Assembly (NCBI RefSeq): GCF_000003815.2
Contig: NC_049996.1
Coordinates: forward strand, 100,294-159,238
Reading direction: 5' to 3'
Origin: Branchiostoma floridae
Lineage: Eukaryota; Chordata; Leptocardii; Amphioxiformes; Branchiostomatidae
Length of the DNA stretch: 58,945 nucleotides
Position numbers and translations under genes: made by a program. The notes below the pieces were generated by a model. It did not search any database and had not been told where the DNA came from. It saw only the letters and a list, made by a program, of their open reading frames with translations. Below are positions 23,901 to 37,300 of the stretch, in pieces (the first letter of the stretch is position 1; each line of letters begins with the position of its first letter).

Positions 23901-26900
23901 AATTTTTGACCAAAAAAGGACACTTTTGGCCCCTGTACCCTGGTATTACAACCAAATGAGCTGAAATTTGACAGAAATGTGCCTTGATAATGCCCCCATA
24001 TAAATTCAATAACACTTTTGGTGTACAGTACAACAAAATGCTTATTTTTGCGATTTTTTGACCAATTTTTGACCAAAAAAGGACACTTTTGGCTCCTGTA
24101 CCTTGGTATTGCAACCGAATGAGCTGAAATTTGACACAGATGTGCCTTGATAATCCCTTCATATAAATTCAATAACACTTTTGGTGTACAGTGCAACAAA
24201 ATGCTTATTTTTTGCGATTTTTGGCCAATTTTTGACCAAAAAAGGACACTTTTGGCTCCTGTACCCTGGTATTACAATTAAATGACCTGAAATTTGGTAT
24301 AGATAGGCATTAGATACTTGGTAACAAGATTCAAGTAAAATTTTTGACGTAAACAACTTTAAAATGATTAATTTTGGCACTTTTCTGAAGGGAAATTTGT
24401 TTTCTTTTGGCCTCCTGACGTGACCTTCCGTGACCCCGCACAGAGCCACACCTGTGCGCGTCAGCCGGAGAGTTAATTGAATCAAAGACCTAGCCAATCA
24501 GCGAAGAGGAGGCCAAAGGCTAATTAATATTCATAAGCGGGGCCTCATGATCCCGTATATAGCAGTGTTCCCGCCAGGGGGAGCGAAGCCCGCCTAAGGC
24601 TCTCGCATTTTAGACTATTCAGAAGGCTTTATATTGTATCAGTTCTTAGGGGCATATCTATGATAATCGCAGCAGTCACTTAACTTCTCTTCAGGAGTTT
24701 AGCGTAACACTATTTCAGGTCAAACCGTCAAAGGCAACTAAAAACAAACTTTAACGTTACTGAGTTCAACAGTACTTATAACTTGTTATCCGAAGTTGAA
24801 ACGCTAGCGATGGTATTTTCGCTGCGCTGTTAGCTCCGTGCGACTGTTGTTGACGGTCTTATAACGGTATATTTTGCACCCCTGTACCCTGGTATGAGTA
24901 ACATTTGGTATAGATAGGCATAAGATAGTTGGTAAAATGATCCAAGTAAAATTTTTGGCATGAAGTACTGTAAAAGGCTTAATTACAGCACTTTTTTTAG
25001 GGGAAATTGGTTTTCTTTCGTTCTCCATGCCATGACCTTTCGGATGTTCACCCCACAGAGCCGACATCTGCACCTGCGTCTAGCCGGCAGGAAGAGTTAA
25101 TTCAATTAATGGTTCAGCCAATCAGCGAAGAGGAAAGCGAAGGCTAATTAATATTCATAAGCGGGACCACACAATACGTTAACTTGAAGACTCAGGCCGT
25201 ACAGACTTCTCGCCAGGATTTTTTCAAAGCGTCGGTCAGGGGTCCGGGGGCCGCCGAATGTCCCTGGCGGGGTCCAGGGGCAGGGCCACTGTGGGGGGGA
25301 CCCAGGTGGGCGAAGCCCCCCGGAAGCTCTTGCATTTTAGAATATTGAGAAGGCTTCTTTTATCAGTTTTTTTTAGGGTCATATCTACGATAATCGTAGC
25401 AGTCACTTACTTCTCTTCAGCAGTTTGACTTTAAAATATTTCGGGTCAAAGCTTCAAAGACAACTAAAACCTCATAAACAACAAACTTTACTTAGCTCAA
25501 CAGTATACAAAAATATTGTACGGGTTGCCATCCTTAGTTGAAGCGCTTATTTATAGCGCTAGTATCTTCGCTGCGCCGTTAGCCGCCGTGCGACTTTTGT
25601 TGACGGTCTGATATCCCTACGTCGCCGCCTCGTTGATATTCCCACTGACATGTTTCAAGAAAAATACCCAGCAAAAAACGCTGTTCTGCGTCAAATTCTA
25701 TTCTATAAAACATGTGGGACTCAGTGTTACAGTCTAAATATTTTGTAGAAGCACCGCTGTAGGAAAGAAGGTCCAAGCAATGTAAAACATCACGTAGCAT
25801 GAAGTTCGCTGTCAACTGGCACACAGCACATGACTGTTTGAAACTCTAAGTCTAATCAACAGCCGTGTTTGATTGATAGCCGGCGGTCCTTTGATGAAGT
25901 CGGCGAAAGGTGCGTTAGTTAGAAAATCTGCGTTTAGTTTTGATACGTAATTATAAGTTAGACAGTGGCGAGAATGATTATTTTCTCATCAATATTTCTC
26001 TTCAGAATTATTTGAACTTAATTGTACATCTAAACAATTGGCTTACCTGTGCAATGTTTATATGATTAATGATCAGTGTACTGAAATCATGTGTAACGTA
26101 TGGCTCCTAGTCAATAGATCAGCATTTTCTCTATAGTGACCACCTGTCTATAGTGGCCACATTTCCTAGTGCTGTTGTTGTTTGACATAAACTTTGAACA
26201 TTTAAATTGTAAGTAACTTTAAACTGCCAGAGTTTCAGCCCAATAAAACACTCTCAGCGCCAGGGTTTGAACAGACTGACCAGACAGACGAAAATAAATC
26301 CTCGAACAAGGTTCAATCGTATCTTCCGGGTCTGACAGGAAGTTGTTAAACTAAAATAAGAATAGGCTCGATGGCTGATTGCATACAAAGTAAAACAGTT
26401 TAACAGTTTTACAGCTTGAAGAAAACAAACGCTCCTACAGTACCTGCACCTGCTTGATAATTATTAAATCGTATGCCCTACTTGAATAAAAAAAGTTCAC
26501 TGCAATAATAAAGGTACCCACATCACAAGGAGCTTATACTTTTTTAAACTTACACCTAGTTATCGTACTGAAAATTGTTAATGACATTACATGAAGTCAT
26601 TCAACAATTTTCAGTCATGATGAAAATTTTCTGAATGGAAGGTGTGATTATTGTCATTTTCTGAAAAATAGAAGCAAGCTCTGTTTTTACCTGGAATCAA
26701 TTCACAATACCAGTCCACTTTGGGGGATAATGTACTGTTAAGAGGATGTTTTTGCGCAGGGGTGATTTGGAACAGTCCAATGTTGCGTGGGAAGGGGTAT
26801 GGCTGAAATATGCTGTATTTGCTCTTAAGCAAATGTCGGCCTTTCTAGTTTAGGCAGTTTGTCTGTGTATCCCTATCGCAACATCGCGCACGTTACTTTG

Positions 26901-29900
26901 ACGAACATATTGTGATACGATGTTTAGATATAGAATTTACAAGCCAGAACGATACCGTATGAAAAAAAAAAAGAAATTCGTCTGGATTGCGATATCGTAT
27001 ACCCGATGACGGTCATTATATTTCAGCCATACCATAGGTATGGTGAAATATATTGTATTCGTAATGTTTCTTTCTTTCTCCTGTCAAATCTTCAAATCGA
27101 TTCAACTCCGTCGTTCCTGGACCGAATTACTTGAAATTTGGCACAAGGGTAGAGTGGGTCAATACCCAGGTGTTTTTTTTCTCATTTTTTCCATATCTTC
27201 CTTTAAAATGATTTTATTCATGTTTTTTGCAATTTTTATGTACATTTTGCCCCCCTGTTCCCTGGTGTTACAGCCGAATGACCTAAAATTTGGTACAGAG
27301 GTGCCTTGATCATATGCCCACAAAATTCCAAAACAATTTTGGCATACGGTACAGCAAAATGCTTAATTTTGGCATTTTTTGCCATTTTTTGCCCCAGAAA
27401 TGACATTTTTTGCTCCTATACCCCCATTTTACAACCAAATGACCTGAAATTTGGTATAGGAGTGCCGTCTACAAATGCAAACATGAATTCATTGACACTT
27501 TTGGCATACGGTACAACAAAATGCTTAATTTTGGAACTTTTTGGCCATTGTTTGACCAAAAACGTACGCTTTTGGCTCCTGTTCCCTGGTCCTGTAACCA
27601 AATGACCTACATTTTGGTAAATAGGTGCACTAGATATTCATTCAAATGACCCATGTATAATTTCTGGCATAAACCACTTCAAAATGATATAGTTGGGTAC
27701 CTTTTTAGTAATTCTCCACTGGCCAGAGGGTCAACGACCTCTCCCACCTGAAGACAGCATGTGCACATGTCTATATATACTAGTAACTTGATTAAAGAGG
27801 TAACCAATCACGTAGCCTGAGTCAACATCCCGAAGGGGATTGGCAGCCAATCAGTGAGCCCGGTGTTATCTGGATGAGTCCATTCTGGCATGGAGGGGGT
27901 ACATATTTTTTAAATTCATCTTTGGACTGTTGATTATATAATGTCTCTCAGTGGGAGTATTTTTGAACTGGACTATTTTGCAATTTTACATGGGGTGTAC
28001 TGGAAGAGTCCATTCTTGCATGGAGGGGGGCATTTTTTTAAAATTTGTTTATGGACTTTGGTGATTTGATATGTCAAAGTGTTTCAGTGTGGTTATTTTT
28101 TGACTGGTCAACTTTGCAATTTTACATAGGTTGTGCTTACATGGGGGGATTTTTAAAATCCATTTTTGGGACTTTGGTGATTACGTCCAAGTCCAATTTT
28201 AGCGGATGTATTTTTGGACTGCACCACTTTACATAGGGGCATCGCAAAAAGAGTCCATTCTTGCATGGGGATGTTTTCAAATTTAGTTTTAGAAAGGTGA
28301 TAATTCAATATTCCATTTTTAGTGGAAGTGTTTTTGGACTGGTCTATTTTACCTTTTCATGCCTTTTTTGCTTAGTTCAACCTTGACCATGTTTTCAGTG
28401 AGAGTATTTCTGGACTGGTCTATTGTGCAAATTCACATGGGGTGCACTGGAAGAGTCCATTCTTGCACTAGGAATTTTGTAAGATTCATTTTTGGGTGTC
28501 ATTAAGTGTCATAAGTGGAAGTGACTTTTAAACAAAAGTGTTCGATTCTTGCACATGGGTGATTTTGGAATAGTCTGTTGTTGCATGGGGAGGGAGATGG
28601 CTGAAATATGCTGCATTTGCTCTCAAGCAAATGTCGTCCTTTCTAGTTTGAGATTCTTCTTATAACGTTATCTTAGCAAAGTGAAGTTTGCTGGGTCTAA
28701 TGGGCCCATGATGGAGTTTTCCGATATTTTTGTTCCGAGACAATAACGTATTCGTAAACGATATCGTTTTAGCAGGAAAATACGTATATCGTAGACGTAT
28801 TTACGCTATTTCAAGGTACGTTTTTAGATACGATATTTTGACACGGAAATGATGCCATATCGATACGATATGGTATACGTCCCTGTCGCGACATCGTACG
28901 TGTATTTTCGCTTGTTTAAGGTACCCTTTTCCAAAACGCTATTTTGACACGGAAATTGTAAAGCTGTGCAGAGGGGACGTATGGACATAGTTAAAAAGTC
29001 CCCTTAAGGCTTTCCGAAACGACGTTTTGTTCAAAGCATCTCGTAGACGTAGTTACGTCTATTTTCACTTCTATAAGGTACCTTTTTCAATACGAAATTT
29101 TGACACGGAAATGATACCATACATTTTCTTCCGTCGGTATTGACTTAAGAATGAAGACAAGTTGAATAATCAGGAAATGTCCATCAAAGCCATTAATGCT
29201 CTCACTAAGTACTCCAGCATCCTGGAGATAGTCTGAAAAGGTCCTTGCTGTTTGTGGACGGGTGTTGCAATCTTGCAGAATGGCACTTGGTCCAATATTG
29301 AAGAGGTAGGATATCGCTACTGGATGGAGGAGGATGTCCCTATGTCACCACATTGAAGTTGCCTGGAATGATGACGAGTCTTCTTTTTCCTATGGCGGTT
29401 ACACCGCCCAACACCATGACGTTGCCTCCACCACCAAACGCTGAAAGTTACTCTTGTCTTGTCATCGTGCGGTTCTCCTTGTCGCCTCCACGCTTAAAAT
29501 TTGACTCGGCCATCCAACTGCCAAAGGGCAGATGCAGATATAATCTACTCAAATGTGCTAAAACAAACTTACATGTTCTGTATAAAAACGTGACGCGAAA
29601 AGAGGATTGATTGAATCTCTGACGCGCGCCAATGCCAACAGGGTGATACAGTGTTGAACTGAAGCAAGGAAATTTGGGCACTTTTTTTGGTGACCCACTC
29701 ACATAAACAGGCCTGTTGCTCGTAAGTTTGATACCATAGGAAAGGGAATCACACAAGCTTTCTATTGATATGTAACACATTGACGTTTATGAAGAAATAA
29801 CGGAAATATGATATTCCAAACGTTTTGTGCTGAGTTTAGTTCGGCAGCTGAAGAAACGACACCAATGTGGTAGCCATAAATGTAGATTCCAACTTGGTAA

Positions 29901-32900
29901 AAGTGATAAAAGGTTGCCATAGGTTGCTGCAGTTACAATAAAGGAATCAGGATAAATGAATTTGATGTGATAAAAATCTGGCTGTGATACCATCTTTTTT
30001 GCTTCAACACATGGCTCCTTGTTACAACGTTTATTGATATATCCTTTTTTACCCATCTTGTTTTTGCGCACTCGCACTAGAAATGTAGCCCTGCAAAGGA
30101 TGTCACCCCTTAAGTGGCATAACATGCATTATGCCATACGTCACACATGGTGTCATATCCACGGCTAGTGAATAAGTCGATGAAGGCTCGACACTCATCA
30201 GGTACCAGACAAGCCAAATAGCATTGTTACTGTATTCTCCAAGCGAAAGTTCCTCTCCGGCGCCAGCTGTTTTAGACTTTTTTGTCGTTTTTCTAATGCT
30301 TTCTATTTTGTAATTGTTTTTTTTTTCTTTTTGTCTCACGGTCAATGGTACGAAATAGAAAGCCCGATGAAAACGCCTAAATGAACATTAAAAAAAAACC
30401 CAGCCGGGACCTAACCTCTGCATGGAGAGTATGTTACTCAAGCAACTGCGTTTGGAAACGGTCAGACGGATCAGGTAACATCCACTACTTTTCGTCAGTG
30501 ACTCAGACAAATTCTTATCAAGTGAATATAGTGAATGCCTACGTGCAAATACTTGGACTTCACACAGGGCCAGTATACGGTTGGCTCCGGGAAGACGGAT
30601 GCCCACATAGCGTCCCCGCATTCCCGGACATGAGACGGAAATGGACGGCTTGCTCAGGTCGATTCGCTGATACCCACCACACTTGGGGTTGTCGGTGACC
30701 GTGCGGGAGTGCCCGATGTGGATGTTGAAGGGGTTCAGTCGATCTCCACAGCAGTCCTCGCGGTTGTAGATGACAACACTGTAGATATTGAAGACGAAAA
30801 ACAACTTAATGCATGTTTTGATGAAGATTCAACTTATAAAGTTAAACTCCATAATATTTTACAAATGTAAATTGATAAGCTTGTAATCATTGATAGATCA
30901 ATAGTCACATAATTGGGTCATACATATTGAGCCTTTTAATTTTTATTTTCTATATATTAATTGGCATAACCACAAAAAGTATAGTTTGTCAAGGACTAAT
31001 GTAAACAATTAATAACTTACTTATAATATATAAGAATCATATTCCTTTTACGTGTACTTGAATAATCCAATGCAGGTTATCAAAAATTGTTTACAAAGAG
31101 TTTGTAACAGTTCAAGTCTTAAATCAAAGCATCTAGGGTATATTTAACCTAGCATTATTTTGATCTTGTCCGTGGCAATTTTGCTAATGTTACATGTTCA
31201 GTCATAAAAGAAGATGCCAGGAACGACCATGTACAAACCCATTGTTTTTCATGATATACATATCTGGGTAGAGATTTTGATCTACCACAGATAGTGACCG
31301 CAGCCTCTACCACCAGTGGAGAATCCCATGACGATATCTACCAGGGGTGGGCACCGGTACAAATTCAGGTTTTCTTTTAAAACCGGTCCGAAAAAAACGG
31401 ACCTGATAAAAATCAGTGGACTGGATTTTTGACAGATTGGAAAATTAACAGATAATATCGACAGGCTTTCACGCGTTGGGGGAGGGGAGGGGGGCTGGTA
31501 CAATAAGATAACGAGATAGAAATGGACTTTATAGTTAATTTGTACCAAATTTTCACAGACAACCTTGCTTTCAATACGACCAATTTTAGTCCGCCCCGAA
31601 ATTGTCAGTCCCCATAGACACATGGCAAAGCAACAGGACGTCTATATCGCGGCCACTACCACCCGGAGTTAAAGACGCAACTTTTCATAATCAGGTCCTG
31701 GTTCCGGCCTGAACCTGGACCTGGACCTAGACCTGAACCTCCGGACCGGACCTGAATTTTCTGTACCGGTGTGACAGCAATTTTGCCCCCCCGTGATTTC
31801 GCCCCCCCCCCCCCCCCGGGGGGCGAAATCACTAGCGATCTCGCCCTCCCCGGCTAGTGATCTCGCCCCCCTACCTTGCCCCCCTTTAGCGATTTCGCCC
31901 CACTCCAAAAAAAACGGGTTTACATGACATTTTGGAAGTTGATTGGTATAAATCACAAAATGCAGTGTCAGAATAATATTACACGAGTTTGATACATAAC
32001 TCCATTCATAGTATCAATAGTAACGTAATTACATGGTAATAAGATAGTTGAACTTGTTTCAGACAAGGAGGGTTGGGTCCCTTGTATTCCCATTATTGCA
32101 TATACCTGAGTCTTGACATAAGATGCATTTCATTGTATTCACCTGTCCTCAAACAACATATATATATCCAATATGAAGTCTCTACCATGAAGTGACCACA
32201 AAAGAACTATGTAATGTCTTTATTAATTATGCAAATATTAGGTATTAATTAGAATAACGCACAATTTGGTATATGCACCTGGCCAAGAGATATCTTCACC
32301 TCCAACATGAATGTTTTTTCTAGTATTTAGGAACTGATGCATTTACCCGTGTTTCTTAAGACTGGTACTTTACCAGTGTTTGTGTAGCATTTAGCAACAG
32401 CTATATCAACTTGCGCGTAGATAGTGTTTATAATGAGCTATTATTCACGTGGTTTTTGTTAGTGCTTTGGAAATGTTTCCAGCACAAGAAAGAAAACACT
32501 GTGACAAATTGAAAACATATAGCTGACGTATTCCGTACCATAGACGGTGTTGATTTATACGTTCGCTGTTTTTATGCCACCTCAGCTGCAAAAATTGTCT
32601 TTTTCATTTCAACGTCATGTTTGCACCGAACAATGTAGTATCGACTTTCGAGGTATGACAGGCATCTTACGGTACAGTAATAAGGTGCCATATAGGTACC
32701 AGATAACACACCATACACGTTACTCCCCAGGTGCAGTATAGTACCAGGTAGCGCACCTGTAATATGTAGTAACCAGCTGCTCTTGGGGGGGGGGGGGCGA
32801 AAACGCTAAAGGGGGGCGACAACGCTAGTGATCTCGATCGCCGGGGGGGGGGGGGGCGAGATCGCTGTCACACCGGTACCTACGCCTAATCTCTACCCAA

Positions 32901-34281
32901 AATCGAAGTTCCGTCAGATTTGAATATCTCTAACCTACTGCTATATGTACCGTGCACGTACCTTGTAACCTTGGACGTTTCACCAAGGTCCACATACCAG
33001 GTGGGGTTGTTTTCTGCTCTAGTGTGGGTGCAGGAGTTACCTCTGTTGTCGCTGTTGGTGTCGCCATCTACGGCACGGCTGGCAGGAGCTGACCCATAAG
33101 TGCTGCTTTGGTAAGCTGGCTTCAGCAACGCGAGATTGACCCCTGTCAAAGTAGAGATGACCATCATTAGCGTCATATGTACACAAATTGGACAACATGT
33201 ATTATTTCTGAAGGCTACTTTTTATCTCAGTTTCTTTAGTGGCCTAAATTATGTCAATTTCTAAAATCTTATTGTCCATCAATATTCAGTTGATTCAGGA
33301 CCAGTAACGTGACAAGCAACAGGAAAGAATTCCCGAGTAAGTAACCGCCGTGTTTAATTTTAATGCCATACAAAGAGAGTGGTTTAGTAAAAGGGCATGA
33401 TACGATTGACGGTCATCGAATACACAATATGCCATCGTTTGTATACTTTTATTACGATGCTGTAGACGCATTTACGCTGCTTAAATGTACAAAATCATGT
33501 TTTGGTATCCGTAAACATCGTCTAAATATTGAATGATACTAACTAATATGATAAACGATGCACGGTAAAACAAGCATCTTGCTGGTCCAGTTTCACATTT
33601 CTTTGCTATAAATGACATTAAACACTAACATGGCGATAAAGTGTACAGAATGGTGTGTTTATAAGACAAACTTTTGACGCGAAAATTATGTTATACCTTT
33701 GCGAAAGTCAAAACATTTACTGCATCCACAGTGACCTGGCAAGGCCCCGCACCGTCCGCCCTCTTGATTCGAACAACAGGGCGCATTTGACTTAGGGTTA
33801 CACTGCCCAGGACTCGCTCCTGGGGCTGGAAACTGCCTTCCACACCGAAAGTCATTTCTCCACTTCATTGCCGCTGTTAAAGAAAAATACAAATATCTAG
33901 TAAATATCCGCGAACAGTTTTATCAGGTTGGTACGTCACTGAATAAAGATACTAAATGCAGAACCACTTCTCTATTTCCACCGACGTTTCGATGACTGTC
34001 TGTCACCTTCCTCGGGACAATTCTGATTGGTTCACATTTTACCACTGCTTACAGATGCGGTCACAAACGCAAAGTATTTGCATATATGCAGTGATTCTCT
34101 GCGATGTTTAAACGGTCCCCAATGTAAAGAAGTGTAACATATACATATATATCAGTTAAATAAATAAACAAAGAAACGTTAACAACTAGGACCAGACAAA
34201 ATTGCCCTGCCTAAGGAAGGTAACAAACTCCGGTGAAAAAAAAAATTGTTGCGTAAAAATAGCCTATTTCAAGTATCTATA

Positions 34282-34331
<50 letters not shown>

Positions 34332-37300
34332 AATATGTATGCAACCGGGTATTGTCAACTAATGGACGAATATATTGACCATTCATCTTTGGAAGAGGAC
34401 TTGACCTGTACAAGAGCAGATGGTGAACTTACCAACGCAAGTCTTGCCATCGGAGCCCGGTACGAAACCGGTTCCGCATGCCGAGACGCATCGGGAACTT
34501 CCGTCATCGTTTTGGAAGACAAAGTCACTACATGCGCATGTCTTGCCATCGGAGCCTGGTTCGGTACCGGCTGGGCATTCTGCGACGCACTGGATAACTC
34601 CACCGCCCTTGTCGAAAGAAAAGTGCTTACAGCTGCGGCATTCCGTGTCGAGCTTCGATCCAGGGGACATGGGAATACATCCTGTATTGGTACAAATTAC
34701 ATTTTTGAAAAATGAAAATGCCCATCAAAGCTCATTTTTACCCAAGGTAGGCCGATAGCTTGCATGTATTATCAAGCAAATAAAGGCCCTGGCGTACCGG
34801 TGTTACAGCGNNNNNNNNNNNNNNNNNNNNNNNNNNNNNNNNNNNNNNNNNNNNNNNNNNNNNNNNNNNNNNNNNNNNNNNNNNNNNNNNNNNNNNNNNN
34901 NNNNNNNNNNATTTGCTTAGAGCAATACAGCATATTTCAGCCATACCCCTTCCCACGCAACATTGGACTGTTCCAAATCACCCCTGCGCAAAAATGGAAC
35001 ATCCTCTTAACAGTACATTATCCCCCAAAGTGGACTGGTATTGTGAATTGATTCCAGGTAAAACAGAGCTTGCTTCTATTTTTCAGAAAATGACGATAAT
35101 CACACCTTCCATTCAGAAAATTTTCATCATGACTGAAAATTGTTGAATGACTTCATTTAGTGTCATTAACAATTTTCAGTACGATAACTAGGTGTAAGTT
35201 TAAAAAAAGTATAAGCTCCTTGTTATGTGGGTACATTTATTATTGCAGTGAACTTTCGCTGATTGGCTAGGTCTTTGATTCAATTTACTCTCCGGCTGAC
35301 GCGCACAGGTGTGGCTCTGTGCGGGGTCACGGAAGGTCACGTCAGGAGGCCAAAAGAAAACAAATTTCCCCTCAGAAAAGTGCCAAAATTAATCATTTTA
35401 AAGTTGTTTATGTCAAAAATTTTACTTGTATCTTGTTACCAAGTATCTAATGCCTATCTATACCAAATTTCAGGTCATTTAATTGTAATTCCAGGGTACA
35501 GGAGCCAAAAGTGTCCTTTTTTGGTCAAAAATTGGCCAAAAATCGCAAAAATAGGCATTTTGTTGCACTGTACACCAAAAGTGTTAGTGAATTTATATGA
35601 AGAGATTATCAAGGCACATCTGTGTCAAATTTCAGCTCATTCGGTTGCAATACCAAGGTACAGGAGCCAAAAGTGTCATTTTTTGGTCAAAAATTGGTCA
35701 AAAAATCGCAAAAAATAAGCATTTTGTTGTACTGTACACCAAAAGTGTTATTGAATTTATATGAGGGCATTATCAAGGCACATCTCTGTCAAATTTTTGC
35801 TCATTTGGTTGTAATACCAGGGTACAGGGGCCAAAAGTGTCCTTTTTTGGTCAAAAATTGGTCAAAAAATCGCAAAAATAAGCATTTTGTTGTACTGTAC
35901 ACCAAAAGTGTTATCGAATTTATATGGGGGCATTATCAAGGCACATCTCTGTCAAATTTCAGCTCATTTGGTTGTAATACCAGGGTACAGGGGCCAAAAT
36001 ATACAGTTTTGGTCTAAAATTGACCAAAAAATCTCAATAAAATCATTTTAGAGGCAGATATGAAAAAAATGGGAAAAAGCATCAAGGTATTGGCCCACTC
36101 TACCCCTGTGCCGAATTTCAGGTCATTCGGTCAAGGAACGGCGGAGATGAATCACTTTGAAGATTTGACAGGAGAAAGAAAGAAGAAGAAAGAAGAAACA
36201 TTACGAATACTATGTATGGCTGAAATATAAAAAGACAAGTGAATAATAGTTTTCATTATAAAGACTACCTACGCACAATTTAATACACCTGTTGCGAAAT
36301 GCTACAAAAACACTGGTAAAGTACCAGTTTTAGAAACACGGGTAAAACACCAGAGTTTCTAAATACTAGAAAAACAGTCATATTGGATATCCATAGGTTA
36401 GGTGCATTTAACAAAATGTGCGATATTCTAATGAATACCTTATCTACATAACTAATAAAGACATTTCATACTTCTTTTGTGGCCAATTCATGGTAGAGAC
36501 TTCATATTGGAGATATATAGGTTGCTTGAGGACAGGTGAATACAATTAAAAGCATCTTATGTCGAGACTCAAGAATATGCAATAATGGGAATACAAGGGA
36601 TCGAACCGTCCTTTTCCGAAACAACTTCAACTGTCTTATCAAAATGTTAATATTAATACTATGGATGGAGTTATGTATCAGATTCGTGTTCTTATATCAT
36701 TCTGAAACTGCATTGTGTGATTTATACCAATAAACTTCTAAAATGTTATGTAAACCCGTTTTTTTTGGGGGGGGGGGCGAAATCGCTAAAGGGGGCGAGA
36801 TAGGGGGGCGAGATCACTAGCCGGGGAGGGCGAGATCGCTAGTGATTTCGCCCCCGGGGGCGAGATCACGGGGGGGGGGGGGCGAGATCGCTGTGAACCG
36901 GCCTGAATCACCCTTCTGATTGGTTGACGTTAGGGCTAGGCAGTCAATCAAATACCCTGCCAACAAGATACTCCCTCCTGTTGTTCGAGGGAAAGCGAGG
37001 AGTCAATCACGTTGCCTCTTGAGTGTTTGCGGCGACTTGATTGGCTTGTGATGGCTGACAAGCTCACCGTTACACTCGGGGTGACAGTTTTCCACACACT
37101 TCCCATCCTTCATGACTGTTCCTCCCGTACATTCCATCTCTCCCTGGGCCCCTCCCTCGATGATTCGGGCGTCCATGATCTCTACGTCCTTTTCCCCGCT
37201 TCCAAAGGAGTAGAAACGGATGCCCAATGGTGGACCCACATCATTGTAGACCATGTAGACTAGTCCTTTCTCCTGTTGGCAGAAAATGTTAAAAGAATCG

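Larger units (their letters stand above)
23515..26850 (-). mobile_element. Long dispersed element, full-length-like copy
   Basis: One end (plus left) has a hairpin cagccatac..gtatggtgaaata; the other (26830) has atttgctcttaagcaaat beside ctttctag. The interior has about five degenerate 169-bp tandem units (aaatgagctgaaatttgac ... ttttggtgtacagtac). An internally deleted copy in opposite orientation lies at 34911-36233, and related copies at 27024-28655 and 58509 to the end. No transposase or replicase frame found. Class unresolved. Confidence 0.7.

Noticed and set aside
23743-24497. Plus- or minus-strand genes of 106-139 codons with repeated Cys-Pro-Phe-Leu-Val-Lys-Asn
   Set aside because: Periodic frames in 170-bp degenerate tandem units; the same frames recur in the inverted copy at 35.3-36.0 kb.
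34335-34758. Two plus-strand frames of 112-126 codons rich in Cys/Pro or Ser
   Set aside because: They are antisense shadows of the cysteine-rich exon 34433-34681, whose minus-strand frame has clear repeats and splice sites.
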